Notes: generated by a model from the sequence alone, not told the origin. Positions 18,860-27,922 are shown, counted from the stretch's first letter. The stretch: DNA of 64,000 bases from VXPQ01 sp965248175 (GCA_965248175.1 OZ252093.1:2728001-2792000), one strand, 5' to 3'. Numbers and translations: made by a program.

Positions 18860-21052
18860 CTACGCGACGCCGACTTCGTCCATGCGCACCTGTCTGGCGC
18901 ACAGCACGATGTCGGGCCAATGTTGCACGAGTGTTCCATATGCGCCGACCAGATCACGCAAGTGCGATCTGCGCTCGGCTGCATCGCCGGTCAAATCGAC
19001 CGGCGCATTGCATTCCTGCTGTGTAACAAACCGCTCCAGCGCACCCGCAAGGCGCTCCATATCCGCCCGCATGGGCGGAATCGATCCGGCGGGACCCGAT
19101 AACGCATGTTCGATGTGCAGCATCAGCATCCCTGTGGATCGCTCTACGGCGGCCCGGCACGCAAGATCGAAGTCGGACTGGTCAAGCAATCCATACGCCG
19201 CCAGACAATCCCCAAGATCGCGCAGCCTGCGGGGGAACCGGTCGGGCTGAGAGGCGCCCCATTCCGCGATCAAGGCCGTCAGGATGTCGTTGGTCCTGAA
19301 CCCCTCGAACACGATCTCCGCCGGAAACGGCGCACGTTCCCCGTGAGGCCGATGCCCGATGGCGTACCCCTCGCAGAATCCCCGCAGGAGCAGGGGGAAG
19401 ACGGCTTCCAGCGCTGCGCTTAATACACCGTCCTCGTTGCGCCCCACGGGCATGAACGGGGGAAGCGTTCGCCGGTTGTCGATGCCCACATTCATACCGA
19501 GGCAGAACAACCCATTGCCGATGGTGCGGCGCGCAACGGCGCGGCCCACTTCACGCGTACGCATGCCTTCCGCATATCCGGAGCGGATCAGTCGACCGAG
19601 AGAGGCCCCCTCCAGAAACAGCCTCGACACATTCGACGATGTGCCGGCATCTCCTGTGTGGCCAACGAAGGTAAGCCCAACGCGGGCATCCGGCAGGTGC
19701 CGCAGCAGTTGCGGCTGCAAGTCGTCTACGGCAATATCGTCCCGACCGGATTCCTCCAGCAGACACGTAACCGAACGCCCAAGCAGCCTTTCGTGCACTT
19801 CGATAAAGCTCGCCGCCGCCGGCTCCCAATCGCAAGCGCCGAACCAGTACTCGTTGGGATCGGCTTGCGAGGAAAAGGCTATGCCGGATAGAGTATCCGG
19901 CGCCTCGAACAGGGGAAGGCGCGTATCGTCATCGACATGCACGGAAAGCTCGCCCGCAGTAGCCAGCAGGAGTGCATTCCGATTCGCCCCGTAATTCGTA
20001 CCGCACGTTTCACACCCGTAGAGTGCGAAACGCAATACGTCAGGGCTGCAATCGGTCTCATCCGCCAGCGTGCGTATCAGGTTCGCCCGCCAGGCCTCGT
20101 CGAGATGCTCCACCTCGATATCGATATCTTTTCGCAAGACATCGAGAGCCGACGCGAGTCGCTCCCGATCCGGTGCGGACGAGCTGTCCGCAACAACGAA
20201 TCGTACACGGCGCCCGTGCATGGACGCATTCGTATGGTAGGATCGAAGCGCTGCAAGCACGCTTTCCACACGATTGCGGGTCGGGATGCCGATCGCCGAT
20301 ATCCCGTCGCGCTCATCGGAAAACGCTGCACTGTCCGCCCCATAACGCGCCATCTCTTCCCGTACGGCGGTTTCCGAGGTCAGCATGCCGTCGTCGATCC
20401 ACCCGCGCCACGTTCCGGAATCCGCTGCGCCCGCGACCCCGCCGGCATAGTCCCGGCGTATCCGACTCTCATGCGCGGCAATGCTCCGAAACCTGTCCGC
20501 CCTGAATAGTTGCTGCGCTTCCGCTGCGCGCAATACCCTGGCCGTGCCCGTACGCAGCGAACGAACCAGCACACGATCGTTGCCCAGACCGACCGCCTCC
20601 ACATCGAAACAACGATATCGCTCCACATCGACACGCACGGAAGCGCGCTGCGCCATGCCGTTGGCATACAACAACATGCGAGACATCCAGTGGCGAGCAA
20701 GGTCCGGCGGCCCAACCCGCCGGACGCCTCGCTTCGGATCTCCGATGACGTATTTCCCGGACTGGAAACCGTAGCACACCACAAACCTGCCTTTCTCATC
20801 CTTCTCATTCTCCCAATGCAGGATTCCCGGCGCTTCAAGGGTTCTCAAGCCGGACAGCGTTCCTTCGTACCCACGCACATCAAGCCCGGCGTCCGAAAGC
20901 GCCTCGTACAGATCCAGCATGGATTCGCCGCATACATGGATTCCATCGCTATCGACGCCGTGATGATCCAGCAGCGCCGCAACACACACCCTTCCTCCCG
21001 ACGGTTCTTCCATGGCGCGAGCGAATGCCCGCTTGACACGTTGCGGATCCAT
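18860..21052 (-). CDS. Fusion of degenerate C39-like domain and glycosyltransferase-like domain (putative bacteriocin-modifying enzyme)
   Basis: 730-residue protein; the start at 21052 (MDPQRVKRAFARAMEEPSGG) was chosen because the upstream extension overlaps peptide C and is not C39-like. Residues ~10-130 align segment by segment with the C39 peptidase of the exporter in this operon, but the catalytic Cys position is Gly (PSGGRVCV against QSDCGVACL) and the His is Arg89 (GRFVVCYG against QHYVILFG). Only the Asp (IGDPKRG) remains, so it should bind leaders without cutting. Residues ~140-200 (VLVRSLRTGTARVL) recall a PqqD-like leader-binding fold. Residues ~250-400 look like a GT-A glycosyltransferase: ISAIGIPTRNR, FVVADSS, RNALLLATAGE and the metal-binding VHVDDDTRL. 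The remaining C-terminus is helical and unassigned. A sugar-transferring role is inferred. Confidence 0.7.
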   Translation of the reverse strand: MDPQRVKRAFARAMEEPSGGRVCVAALLDHHGVDSDGIHVCGESMLDLYEALSDAGLDVRGYEGTLSGLRTLEAPGILHWENEKDEKGRFVVCYGFQSGKYVIGDPKRGVRRVGPPDLARHWMSRMLLYANGMAQRASVRVDVERYRCFDVEAVGLGNDRVLVRSLRTGTARVLRAAEAQQLFRADRFRSIAAHESRIRRDYAGGVAGAADSGTWRGWIDDGMLTSETAVREEMARYGADSAAFSDERDGISAIGIPTRNRVESVLAALRSYHTNASMHGRRVRFVVADSSSAPDRERLASALDVLRKDIDIEVEHLDEAWRANLIRTLADETDCSPDVLRFALYGCETCGTNYGANRNALLLATAGELSVHVDDDTRLPLFEAPDTLSGIAFSSQADPNEYWFGACDWEPAAASFIEVHERLLGRSVTCLLEESGRDDIAVDDLQPQLLRHLPDARVGLTFVGHTGDAGTSSNVSRLFLEGASLGRLIRSGYAEGMRTREVGRAVARRTIGNGLFCLGMNVGIDNRRTLPPFMPVGRNEDGVLSAALEAVFPLLLRGFCEGYAIGHRPHGERAPFPAEIVFEGFRTNDILTALIAEWGASQPDRFPRRLRDLGDCLAAYGLLDQSDFDLACRAAVERSTGMLMLHIEHALSGPAGSIPPMRADMERLAGALERFVTQQECNAPVDLTGDAAERRSHLRDLVGAYGTLVQHWPDIVLCARQVRMDEVGVA

Positions 21053-21182
21053 ACTATTCTCACTGATGCGGCCGGAACCCCGGCTTCCTTGTCTCACGAA
21101 ATATTTTCCGGAAACTGCTCCGCTTCCACACTCCGCGTTTGCCTTGTTTGCTTCCGCAGCAAGAGCACATACGCTCCGATCA

Positions 21183-21371
21183 CTAACTGCAGAATCTCCG
21201 GCAGGCGCTGGCGTACCGGCGGGCAGTGCCAAACATATTTCTCCAGCCTCCCCGGCTGTACCCGATCACAGCGCCGACCACTGTGCAGCCGGTCACGATG
21301 TACGGCGTCAGCCTTCCGCAACCGGACGTGCCGCCCATGTGCTGCATTTCCTCTAATGAAAGCGTCCTCAT
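21183..21371 (-). CDS. Double-glycine leader peptide C (four-cysteine, cationic bacteriocin precursor)
   Basis: 62-residue peptide, first gene of the operon. The start at 21371 follows GAGGTGG at a suitable distance. Leader MRTLSLEEMQHMGG has the full Leu-Glu-Glu-Met pattern ending in Gly-Gly. The 48-residue core starts TSGCG, has cysteines at core positions 4, 15, 43 and 47, and ends in a strongly basic RRYASACRRFCS tail. The pairing of two separated and two closely spaced cysteines could give two nested disulfides, as in glycocins, although glycocins usually have a fifth Cys or a Ser as the sugar site in the loop. The ~300 bp upstream presumably carry the operon promoter; no clear consensus was found there. 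Confidence 0.75.
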   Translation of the reverse strand: MRTLSLEEMQHMGGTSGCGRLTPYIVTGCTVVGAVIGYSRGGWRNMFGTARRYASACRRFCS

Positions 21372-21668
21372 AATTCCACCTCACAAATAGGGTTTGAAAT
21401 AAGCCAAACCGGCTCCCGATCCGGCGCAAACAACCTGACCCGGTTTTGCGCCCTGGCGCCGGCGGCCCGTTACGGGGTCGTTCCCCGTTTCCGTGCCTTA
21501 AGACACCGGGAATCTTCGGATATGACCTCGCTATGCAATTTTTTCGCGGGTCCCAATCTTCCCGCCGGCGTATCTTTCCGGCGATCGGGGCGGAACGGAC
21601 CTGTGCCTTATCCGACCACGCCGCGCATCACACTCCTTTACTACCAAAACCCACACCGCATATACGCC

Positions 21669-22058
21669 ATGCAATCACTTACGCCGAACGTCATCGTCGA
21701 GGCCATCGAACCGGTACTGCCCTTCTGGGTGGATCGCCTTGGATTTGCCGTCACCGCCAAGGTCAACGAAGGGGATCGCCTCGGTTTCGTCATCCTGACG
21801 AACGGCCCGGTCGAGGTGATGTATCAGACCCTGGAGAGCGTCCGAAACGATGTGCCGGAACTGGCCGATATGCCCTTGCAGGGAAGCGCGCTGTTCGTCA
21901 AGGCGAACACCCTGGAGGAGCTCGATGCAATAGACGAGGCGCTGTCCGATGCGGACCGGGTCATTCCCCGCAGAAAGACCTTCTATGGAGCCGACGAGAT
22001 TACCGTACGCGAGCCCGCCGGGAACGTGGTGACGTTCGCCCACTTCGCCGGGTCGTAA
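21669..22058 (+). CDS. VOC-family (glyoxalase-like) protein
   Basis: 129-residue cytoplasmic protein with the beta-alpha-beta-beta-beta modules of the vicinal-oxygen-chelate superfamily: NVIVEAIEPVLPFWVDRLGF at the start and REPAGNVVTFAHFAGS at the end (metal-ligand Glu replaced by context EPAGN). The start at 21669 (MQSLTPNVIVEAIEP) matches the domain boundary; the upstream in-frame extension has no domain character. Members include glyoxalases, dioxygenases and antibiotic-binding proteins, so the substrate cannot be named. It is divergent from the bacteriocin operon and convergent with the SGNH hydrolase gene. Confidence 0.75.
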   Translation: MQSLTPNVIVEAIEPVLPFWVDRLGFAVTAKVNEGDRLGFVILTNGPVEVMYQTLESVRNDVPELADMPLQGSALFVKANTLEELDAIDEALSDADRVIPRRKTFYGADEITVREPAGNVVTFAHFAGS

Positions 22059-22073
22059 GACGGGCGCCGCCTG

Positions 22074-22751
22074 TTACTCGGCGAGATACGGGCGAACGGC
22101 TTCCGTCCAGATGGCGTAGCCCGCCTCGTTCATGTGCAGGCCGTCTTCCAGAAAAATGTCCGGCAACGGCTCCCCGTCTTCGCCCAGCATGGGCGTGAAT
22201 ACATCAATATAGTCAAGGTGATCGCGGGTGCGGGCATACTCCTCGACAAGCCCGTTCGCTTTGTGCATTTCGTCCATGAGAGACCGGCGGGCCAGACTCG
22301 GCTTGATGGCGATGAATGCGATGCGGGCATCCGGCAGCACGTTATGCACCAAGGAGATAAATTGCTGGTAATCCGTAAAGACTTGCTCGGCGGTCTTGCC
22401 GGCGGCCACGTCGTTGTCCCCTTCGTAGACCAGTATAAGGCGCGGGGCATAGGGCGTAACGATCCGGTCCGCGTAGTGGATCAAGTCCGACATTTGCGAG
22501 CCCCCGAACCCCCGATTGATGACCGGTACATCGGGAAAGTCTTCCGCCAGCGTGGTCCACATGCGAATAGACGAACTGCCCGCAAAGAGGACAGCGCCCT
22601 CAGGTGGCGGATCGGTCTCGTCCATTTGCTCGAAGGCTTGTATGGCTTCCTCCCACCGGTCCTGTGCAAGGGCCGGCTGCGACGCCGCGAAACATACCAG
22701 GCTACCGGCAAGGAGCGCCAGATATAGGGGGGCTTTGATGGTACGCTTCAT
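22074..22751 (-). CDS. Exported SGNH/GDSL-type hydrolase
   Basis: 225-residue protein with a cleavable signal peptide (LYLALLAGSLVCFAASQPALAQ). The SGNH blocks are FAGSSSIRMW (nucleophile Ser), NRGFGGSQMSD (Gly oxyanion), YEGDNDVAAG (Asn) and EDGLHMNEAGY (Asp-x-x-His). The family hydrolyses esters and acetyl groups on carbohydrates or lipids outside the cytoplasm. No neighbour fixes the substrate. It is transcribed alone toward the VOC gene, with 15 bp between stop codons. Length and motifs are complete. Confidence 0.85.
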   Translation of the reverse strand: MKRTIKAPLYLALLAGSLVCFAASQPALAQDRWEEAIQAFEQMDETDPPPEGAVLFAGSSSIRMWTTLAEDFPDVPVINRGFGGSQMSDLIHYADRIVTPYAPRLILVYEGDNDVAAGKTAEQVFTDYQQFISLVHNVLPDARIAFIAIKPSLARRSLMDEMHKANGLVEEYARTRDHLDYIDVFTPMLGEDGEPLPDIFLEDGLHMNEAGYAIWTEAVRPYLAE

Positions 22752-22888
22752 ACGTTACACCACATTTTCATAGCGGTAAACCGGGAGTATTTCCGGGGGA
22801 AACTTCTACTCCAGAACCCTCGCCGGTTTACAGAATCAGCAAAATTTATTGTTTCGTCCACCTTGCAGGGCGGGGGGCGCCTTATCCA

Positions 22889-25800
22889 TCATCGCCTGCC
22901 CGCCCGGTCCGCACGTACCGAAGCCATAAACTCCACAAGGTCCCGGATCTCTCTTTTCGAAAGCAAGGTGGACATGTCGGGCATGGCGGAAGGACCGCCT
23001 TCCGTGCCGAAACCCGGCGCAATGCGAGCCGCCGGATCCACGAGGGATTCGAGCAATTGCATCCGGTCCAGCCGATCCCCGATCCCGGCAAGGGACGGGC
23101 CTACGCCGGCCTCTCCGGTAAACGGATGACAGCGGGTACACTCCCCTGCGGAATTCCCCATAAAAACCTGCACGCCGCGACGCCGGTTGCCACCGTAAAG
23201 CGCGGCGGCAAACGGCGGGTTCGCCGCCCGCCAGGCTTCCACCCGGGCCTTCAAGGCATCGGAACCGGCTGCCTCCACCGCTTCCAGAATATCCAGGCGG
23301 ATTTCCGGAGCGGTTTCTCCGTTTTCAAGACGCCTGAGCAATTCGCCCAGTACTTCGGTCGTCTGCGGAGAGGGCAACCCGCTCAGCGTGGCCAGCGCGC
23401 TCTGCTGTTCCGGCGCGCTACCCTGGCGCAATGCTTCGCCGAGCACGGACGCGATCTCATCGTTACTCAAATCGGCTTCCGTCACCAGTTCGAGTGCAAG
23501 CATGCGCACGTCGGTGCTTTCGTCCGCGAGCGCCTGACGCACGGCCCCTGCATGATCCTCTTCCGGTATGTCCAGAAGTGCCTGCAAAGCCGCAGCACGC
23601 ACTTCTTCCGAGTTGTCCATGCGCAGCCGATCCGCGAGCAAAGCGCCGGCTCCGTCGATATGCAGACGGGCGGTTACGATGGCCGCCGCTTCGCGCACCG
23701 CTGCATCCTCATCGGCCAACAGCATTTCAGCGAGGGGCGCAACCGCTTCCTGCGCAGCCGTCGCGGCGCGATGTACGGGCCCCAGATACGCGCCGTCTAC
23801 CCGATTGAGTGCAGAGGGCTCTGCCCACACACCCAGCGCAGCAATGGCTTCCGCCCGCATTGCTGCAGGCGCACCGGCCTGTGCGGCATAGGCCGCCAGA
23901 CGACCAGCGTCGGCATCGCCGCCCACCCGCAGGTTCGCGCTGATCACACGGCGCAAAAGAGGCTCGTTCTCGAAAGAAGTGACGTCCAGCAGGGCCGCCA
24001 GGGAAGGCAGCGCCGCCGGGATACCCCCATCGTCGTTGATGGCGCGGGCAGCCTCCGTGACAACGAATTCGTCGGCGTCGGCAAGAAAAGCCGAGACCCC
24101 TTCGTGCCCCATCCGGCGCAACGCAAGCACGGCCCCCATACGCACCGCCTCAGAGGCATGCCCGGTAAGCTCCATGAGCGCCTCCGCATCGCCAAGCCGA
24201 CCCAGGGCCAGGGAGCCCGCGTGGCGCAGGTATACGTCCGTGCCCCCGGCCTCTTCAAGCATGGTCACCAGCCTGTCCAGCGCGGGGCGGTGCGCAATGC
24301 GTCCGAGGGCCTCCGCCGCAAAGAAACGGACCCGGTCGGAATCGTCGGCAAGAAGCGGTACGAGCGCTTTGCCTGCGGCTGCATAGCGTACGTCTCCAAG
24401 CACTTTTGCGGCCTGCGCACGCATCTCAGCGTCCGCATCTTCAAGCAAGGCGACCAACGCCGCGGCCTGCTCGACATCCCGCAAGGCCAGTTGCCACATG
24501 CCCCAGACGCCATGAACGCGGGCAAGGGCCATCTCATCCTGCAGGACGGCTCGCAGAAGCGTTTTCGCATCCCCTCGACGCGCCAACTCGAACTGCGCTT
24601 TTTGCCTTACCCGCATGTCCGGGCTATGCAGCAAATCGTACAGCGCGTCCGCTCCGGCGTCTCCTGCGTCTGCGGCCAGTTGCGCACGCACCTCGCTACG
24701 CACCGCTTCATCCGGCTCGGCGGCGTCGAGTTTCCAGACACGTCCGGCCCCCTTGGTACGCCATCCGTCGATCCAGTCGGCAAAGTAAAGTGCGCCGTCC
24801 GGCCCAAACGCCAACCCCACGGCGAGTACGCTCTTCACGACAACCTCTTCTTCCGCCAATTCGAAGCCCGCTCCTTTGGGCGCAAGGCGAAACGCATGAA
24901 TATCCGAAGTGGATGAAGAACCGGTGTACTCGGACATGAAAAACCGGTCGTTCCAATCCCCGTTCAGGGCCGTGCCAGGGCTGTACTCTATGCCTGTCGG
25001 CCCATCGTGATAGTTCATAATCGGGGGGACAATAAAGGCCGCCTGCCCTTCGAAGTGCGGCAAATACATCCCCTCGTCCATCCAGACTTTATAGGGGTTA
25101 TTCGTTGTTTCGTGGTATTTACCGAATTGCCAGTGCGTTCGCCAGCCGCTGTCGGACCCCTCGACAAGGTAGACGAGCCGCTCGCTTTCGTTCGGATGAT
25201 CTCCGTCGTTGTCTACGCTGATCAGGTTGCCGTGCGCATCGAACACGAACTCATGCGTATTGCGCAGCCCGCGGGCAAACAACTCCAGCCCGGAACCGTC
25301 GGGAAAGGCCCGGAGGATAGCGCCCTGCTGGGGGTAATGAATGGCTTCCCCTTCCCTGGTGATAAGGCTCAGGCCCATATCGCCGACGCCCCAGTAAATG
25401 CGTCCGTCCGGCCCTACCGTGATGCCGGACAAACCATGACCGGAAAATCCGGGGTGGACGTTGAATCCCCAACTCAAGGTGGATGCGGTCGAGATGTCCG
25501 GGGTAGCGGTTGTCAATGCATCTTCCAACCGGTAAACGCCCGGCGCAGCAGCCAGGTATATATCCCCTTCGTGAACCAGCAGTCCGCCCAGAATATCCGA
25601 AATCGGCGTATTGAAACCGGTAACGAGCGTGTGCGCCCGATCGGCTACGCCGTCGGCGTCGGTATCCTCAATGCGATAGAGTCGCTCCTTGACCGCCGTC
25701 AGATCGCGCCAGTCATGCGACCCGTCTTCGTTGAGATCGGGCATCCATCCGTTCTCGTCGCTCAACTCCGGAGCCATGATCTCCATCAGAAATGATTCAA

Positions 25801-26209
25801 AGTCGTGGGTCGTTTTCATCGAGAGCGCATCGAGCCGCCAATCCGGGTGCTGGCGTATGTCCAGCAGGCCCATCGTCCGGCTTGACCTGGTAACGAGAAT
25901 CTCGCCGGTGTCCGCCACGTCGATGGCAACGGGGTCCTGGATCAACTCCTCGGTGGCGTACATGGAAAGAACCAGACCGGGTGCGGCCGATGCCTCGAGA
26001 GAGGCTTCCGTGTCCCGAGCCGCTTTCGCGGCTTCGGCGGGATCCAGCTCGATGGCAGGTTCGGACGCAAAAACGAAGGGCAGCGTATCCGGTGGGACAA
26101 CGGCCCGCTCGCCGGGATCTTGCGCAGGACCGCATGCGGAAAACACGCCAAAAAACGATAGGGCAAGCGCCGGGGCGAACAGGCGGAAATGACAGACAAG
26201 GCGAAACAT
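22889..26209 (-). CDS. Lipoprotein with sorbosone-dehydrogenase-like propeller, HEAT repeats and cytochrome c domain
   Basis: About 1106 residues from the ATG at 26209 (MFRLVCHFRLFAPALALSFFGVFSACG; an ATG at 26236 is also possible). The hydrophobic leader ends in a lipobox-like FSAC, so it is probably a lipoprotein. Next come a six-bladed propeller of the PVC-type membrane-bound dehydrogenase family (GLSGITVGPDGRIYWGVGD, FARGLRNTHEFVFDAHGNL, LAFGPDGALYFADW), a long alpha-solenoid of HEAT-like repeats of ~30 residues (ADDSDRVRFFAAEALGRIA), and a C-terminal monohaem domain with CTRCH and a distal Met in SAMPDM. It should be an extracytoplasmic oxidoreductase that passes electrons to its own haem. 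The substrate is unknown. The upstream frame extension overlaps the divergent ogt gene and was rejected. Confidence 0.8.
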   Translation of the reverse strand: MFRLVCHFRLFAPALALSFFGVFSACGPAQDPGERAVVPPDTLPFVFASEPAIELDPAEAAKAARDTEASLEASAAPGLVLSMYATEELIQDPVAIDVADTGEILVTRSSRTMGLLDIRQHPDWRLDALSMKTTHDFESFLMEIMAPELSDENGWMPDLNEDGSHDWRDLTAVKERLYRIEDTDADGVADRAHTLVTGFNTPISDILGGLLVHEGDIYLAAAPGVYRLEDALTTATPDISTASTLSWGFNVHPGFSGHGLSGITVGPDGRIYWGVGDMGLSLITREGEAIHYPQQGAILRAFPDGSGLELFARGLRNTHEFVFDAHGNLISVDNDGDHPNESERLVYLVEGSDSGWRTHWQFGKYHETTNNPYKVWMDEGMYLPHFEGQAAFIVPPIMNYHDGPTGIEYSPGTALNGDWNDRFFMSEYTGSSSTSDIHAFRLAPKGAGFELAEEEVVVKSVLAVGLAFGPDGALYFADWIDGWRTKGAGRVWKLDAAEPDEAVRSEVRAQLAADAGDAGADALYDLLHSPDMRVRQKAQFELARRGDAKTLLRAVLQDEMALARVHGVWGMWQLALRDVEQAAALVALLEDADAEMRAQAAKVLGDVRYAAAGKALVPLLADDSDRVRFFAAEALGRIAHRPALDRLVTMLEEAGGTDVYLRHAGSLALGRLGDAEALMELTGHASEAVRMGAVLALRRMGHEGVSAFLADADEFVVTEAARAINDDGGIPAALPSLAALLDVTSFENEPLLRRVISANLRVGGDADAGRLAAYAAQAGAPAAMRAEAIAALGVWAEPSALNRVDGAYLGPVHRAATAAQEAVAPLAEMLLADEDAAVREAAAIVTARLHIDGAGALLADRLRMDNSEEVRAAALQALLDIPEEDHAGAVRQALADESTDVRMLALELVTEADLSNDEIASVLGEALRQGSAPEQQSALATLSGLPSPQTTEVLGELLRRLENGETAPEIRLDILEAVEAAGSDALKARVEAWRAANPPFAAALYGGNRRRGVQVFMGNSAGECTRCHPFTGEAGVGPSLAGIGDRLDRMQLLESLVDPAARIAPGFGTEGGPSAMPDMSTLLSKREIRDLVEFMASVRADRAGRR

Positions 26210-26310
26210 CGGCAAAACACAGAGATGAGTGAACATTGAGACCGCGCAGGCAGTATGCCAGACGATGCGGAAGGGCGCACTACAGAAATGTAACGATAGA
26301 GAATTATTGC

Positions 26311-27045
26311 ATGGAAATCCACCAGAAAACGGAGAGGGAAACCCACGCGACCGCCGTGCTGAACAAGAGACTGCGCGAGGCGCTGGAACGGAACGCCGGA
26401 TATGCTTCTTCCGGCAATGGGTATAGTTCGGGCACGCGCCGGGGCACGCAGGAATCCGTGCGCCTGTGGTTTCTGGACACGCCGCTTGGTGCTGTGCTGG
26501 CCGGGCGTACCGGCGATTCCGGCACGACAGGCGGTCTGTGCCTGCTGACGTTTCCACCTGAGGAAGCGCTCCGGGAAACAGATTCCTTGTGCGAATATCT
26601 GACGAGGCTCGAGCGGCGATTCGACAGGCCCGTTTCCTGTGGCGGCGAGCCGGAAAACGACGCCCCTGCATCTGACCCGCTGGCGCAGCAACTGGAGCGG
26701 GAGCTCACCGAGTGGTTCGCCGGAGAGCGCCGGGATTTCGACATCCCGATTGCCCTGCACGGAACGCCTTTCCAGCGAAGCGTATGGGAGGCGCTCTGCG
26801 AAATACCGTACGGAGCAGTGCGATCCTACGGGGGACTGGCGAAATCGCTCGGCAAGCCCGAAGCGGTCCGGGCCGTAGGCGCTGCAAACGGACGCAATCC
26901 GGTCTCCATTATCGTACCGTGTCACCGCGTGATCGGCGCCAACGGCTCCCTGACCGGCTATGCGGGCGGTCTGGAACGCAAACGCTTCCTGCTCGCCCTG
27001 GAAAAGAGCGAGGCGCCGGAAGAACAGGGGGAACTGTTCGGGTAA
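26311..27045 (+). CDS. ogt: Methylated-DNA--protein-cysteine methyltransferase (Ogt-like)
   Basis: 244-residue suicide DNA-repair protein that transfers the alkyl group from O6-alkylguanine to its own Cys. The C-terminal domain is canonical: GTPFQRSVWEALCEIPYGAVRSYGGLA (helix-turn-helix), AVRAVGAANGRNP (Arg finger region) and IIVPCHRVIG with the acceptor Cys, followed by LTGYAGGLERKRFLL. The N-terminal ~110 residues are variable and include ribonuclease-like LWFLDTPLGAVLAGRTGDSG. The start at 26311 (MEIHQKTERETHATAV) excludes a 25-residue extension that runs into the divergent lipoprotein promoter region. The basic N-terminus recalls the Ada C-terminal half, but there is no Ada regulatory domain. 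Confidence 0.9.
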   Translation: MEIHQKTERETHATAVLNKRLREALERNAGYASSGNGYSSGTRRGTQESVRLWFLDTPLGAVLAGRTGDSGTTGGLCLLTFPPEEALRETDSLCEYLTRLERRFDRPVSCGGEPENDAPASDPLAQQLERELTEWFAGERRDFDIPIALHGTPFQRSVWEALCEIPYGAVRSYGGLAKSLGKPEAVRAVGAANGRNPVSIIVPCHRVIGANGSLTGYAGGLERKRFLLALEKSEAPEEQGELFG

Positions 27046-27341
27046 AGTAGGAACCCGCTAAAAACAGATAGATTTAAGAAACCCTTTCTTGAAACACCTC
27101 ACCGCAAGGTAATACCCATGAACAATCTAGAAAGATACAAGAAAGATTTAGAGAAGCTAATAAAAGCAGGTCAAAATCTGTATTATGCTATGATCTACGA
27201 AAATGAAGGAGAACAATTTGAAGAATCAGCAAAGGAAGCTTTGGGGAAAAATGCCGAAAATTTTTTGAATAAACTGGGACTTATAAAGAATGCTTGACAG
27301 GCCTGAAATGTTATATTACGGGTAGTTGCAATCACAGACGG

Positions 27342-27878
27342 ATGAGGACAATGCACAAGGCGCCCGGTAGATCAGAAAGGAATGGAATCACGCTGTTTGC
27401 TCTGTTGCAAATGTTTCCGGACGAAGAGGCGGCGGAACGCTGGTTCGAGGCCCAGCGTTGGGCGGACGGCGAACGCGCTTGCCCGAAGTGCGGGTGCATG
27501 AATACCCGTCGCGTCAAAAGCCGCAAGCCTATGCCTTTCTGGTGTAAGGACTGTCGTTCCTACTTCAGTTTGAAGACCGCAACCGTCATGGCCGATTCCA
27601 ACCTCGGCTTGCGTACATGGGCATTCGGCATGTACCTCATGGCTACGAACCTGAAAGGTGTGTCGAGCATGAAATTGCATAGGGATTTGGGCATCTCGCA
27701 ACCGACCGCGTGGTTCATGGCGCAGCGTCTACGCGAAGGGTTGCCGTTGGGGACAAACAAACTGACGGGAATCGTCGAGGTGGATGAAACCTGTCTTGGC
27801 GGGAAGGAATCAAACAAGCATGCCAGTAAGAAACTCCATGTGGGCGGCGGCACGTCGGGCAAAGCAACCGTCATGGGT
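27342..27878 (+). pseudogene. IS1595-family transposase, 3'-truncated
   Basis: N-terminal half of an IS1595-type transposase related to the one at 4674-5637: ITLFALLQMFPDEEAAERWF, a zinc ribbon CPKCG...CKDC, ATNLKGVSSMKLHRDLGIS, and VEVDETCLGGKESNKHASKK with the first catalytic Asp. Homology stops at GKATVMG (27878), where a 44-bp palindrome begins. The frame then reads through into the interrupted host gene, giving a chimeric open frame to 28550 that has no biological meaning as a protein. The second Asp and the Glu are missing, so it is inactive. Confidence 0.85.
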
Positions 27879-27922
27879 AGAAGTGGTCCGAAAAAACTGG
27901 ACAGTTTTTTCGGACCACTTCT
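27879..27922. repeat. Perfect 21-bp palindrome with 2-bp centre inside the deleted IS
   Basis: AGAAGTGGTCCGAAAAAACTG is followed by GA and then its exact reverse complement. The arm resembles the terminal repeat of another IS type (CAGTTTTTTCGGACCACTTCT), so the palindrome may be two abutting ends left after loss of a second element. It would form a very stable hairpin in RNA. Confidence 0.85.

Noticed and set aside
21094..21429. 111-codon minus-strand frame overlapping peptide C
   Set aside because: Different frame from the GG-leader peptide, Arg-rich with no leader, no ribosome-binding site; peptide C has a clear leader and SD.
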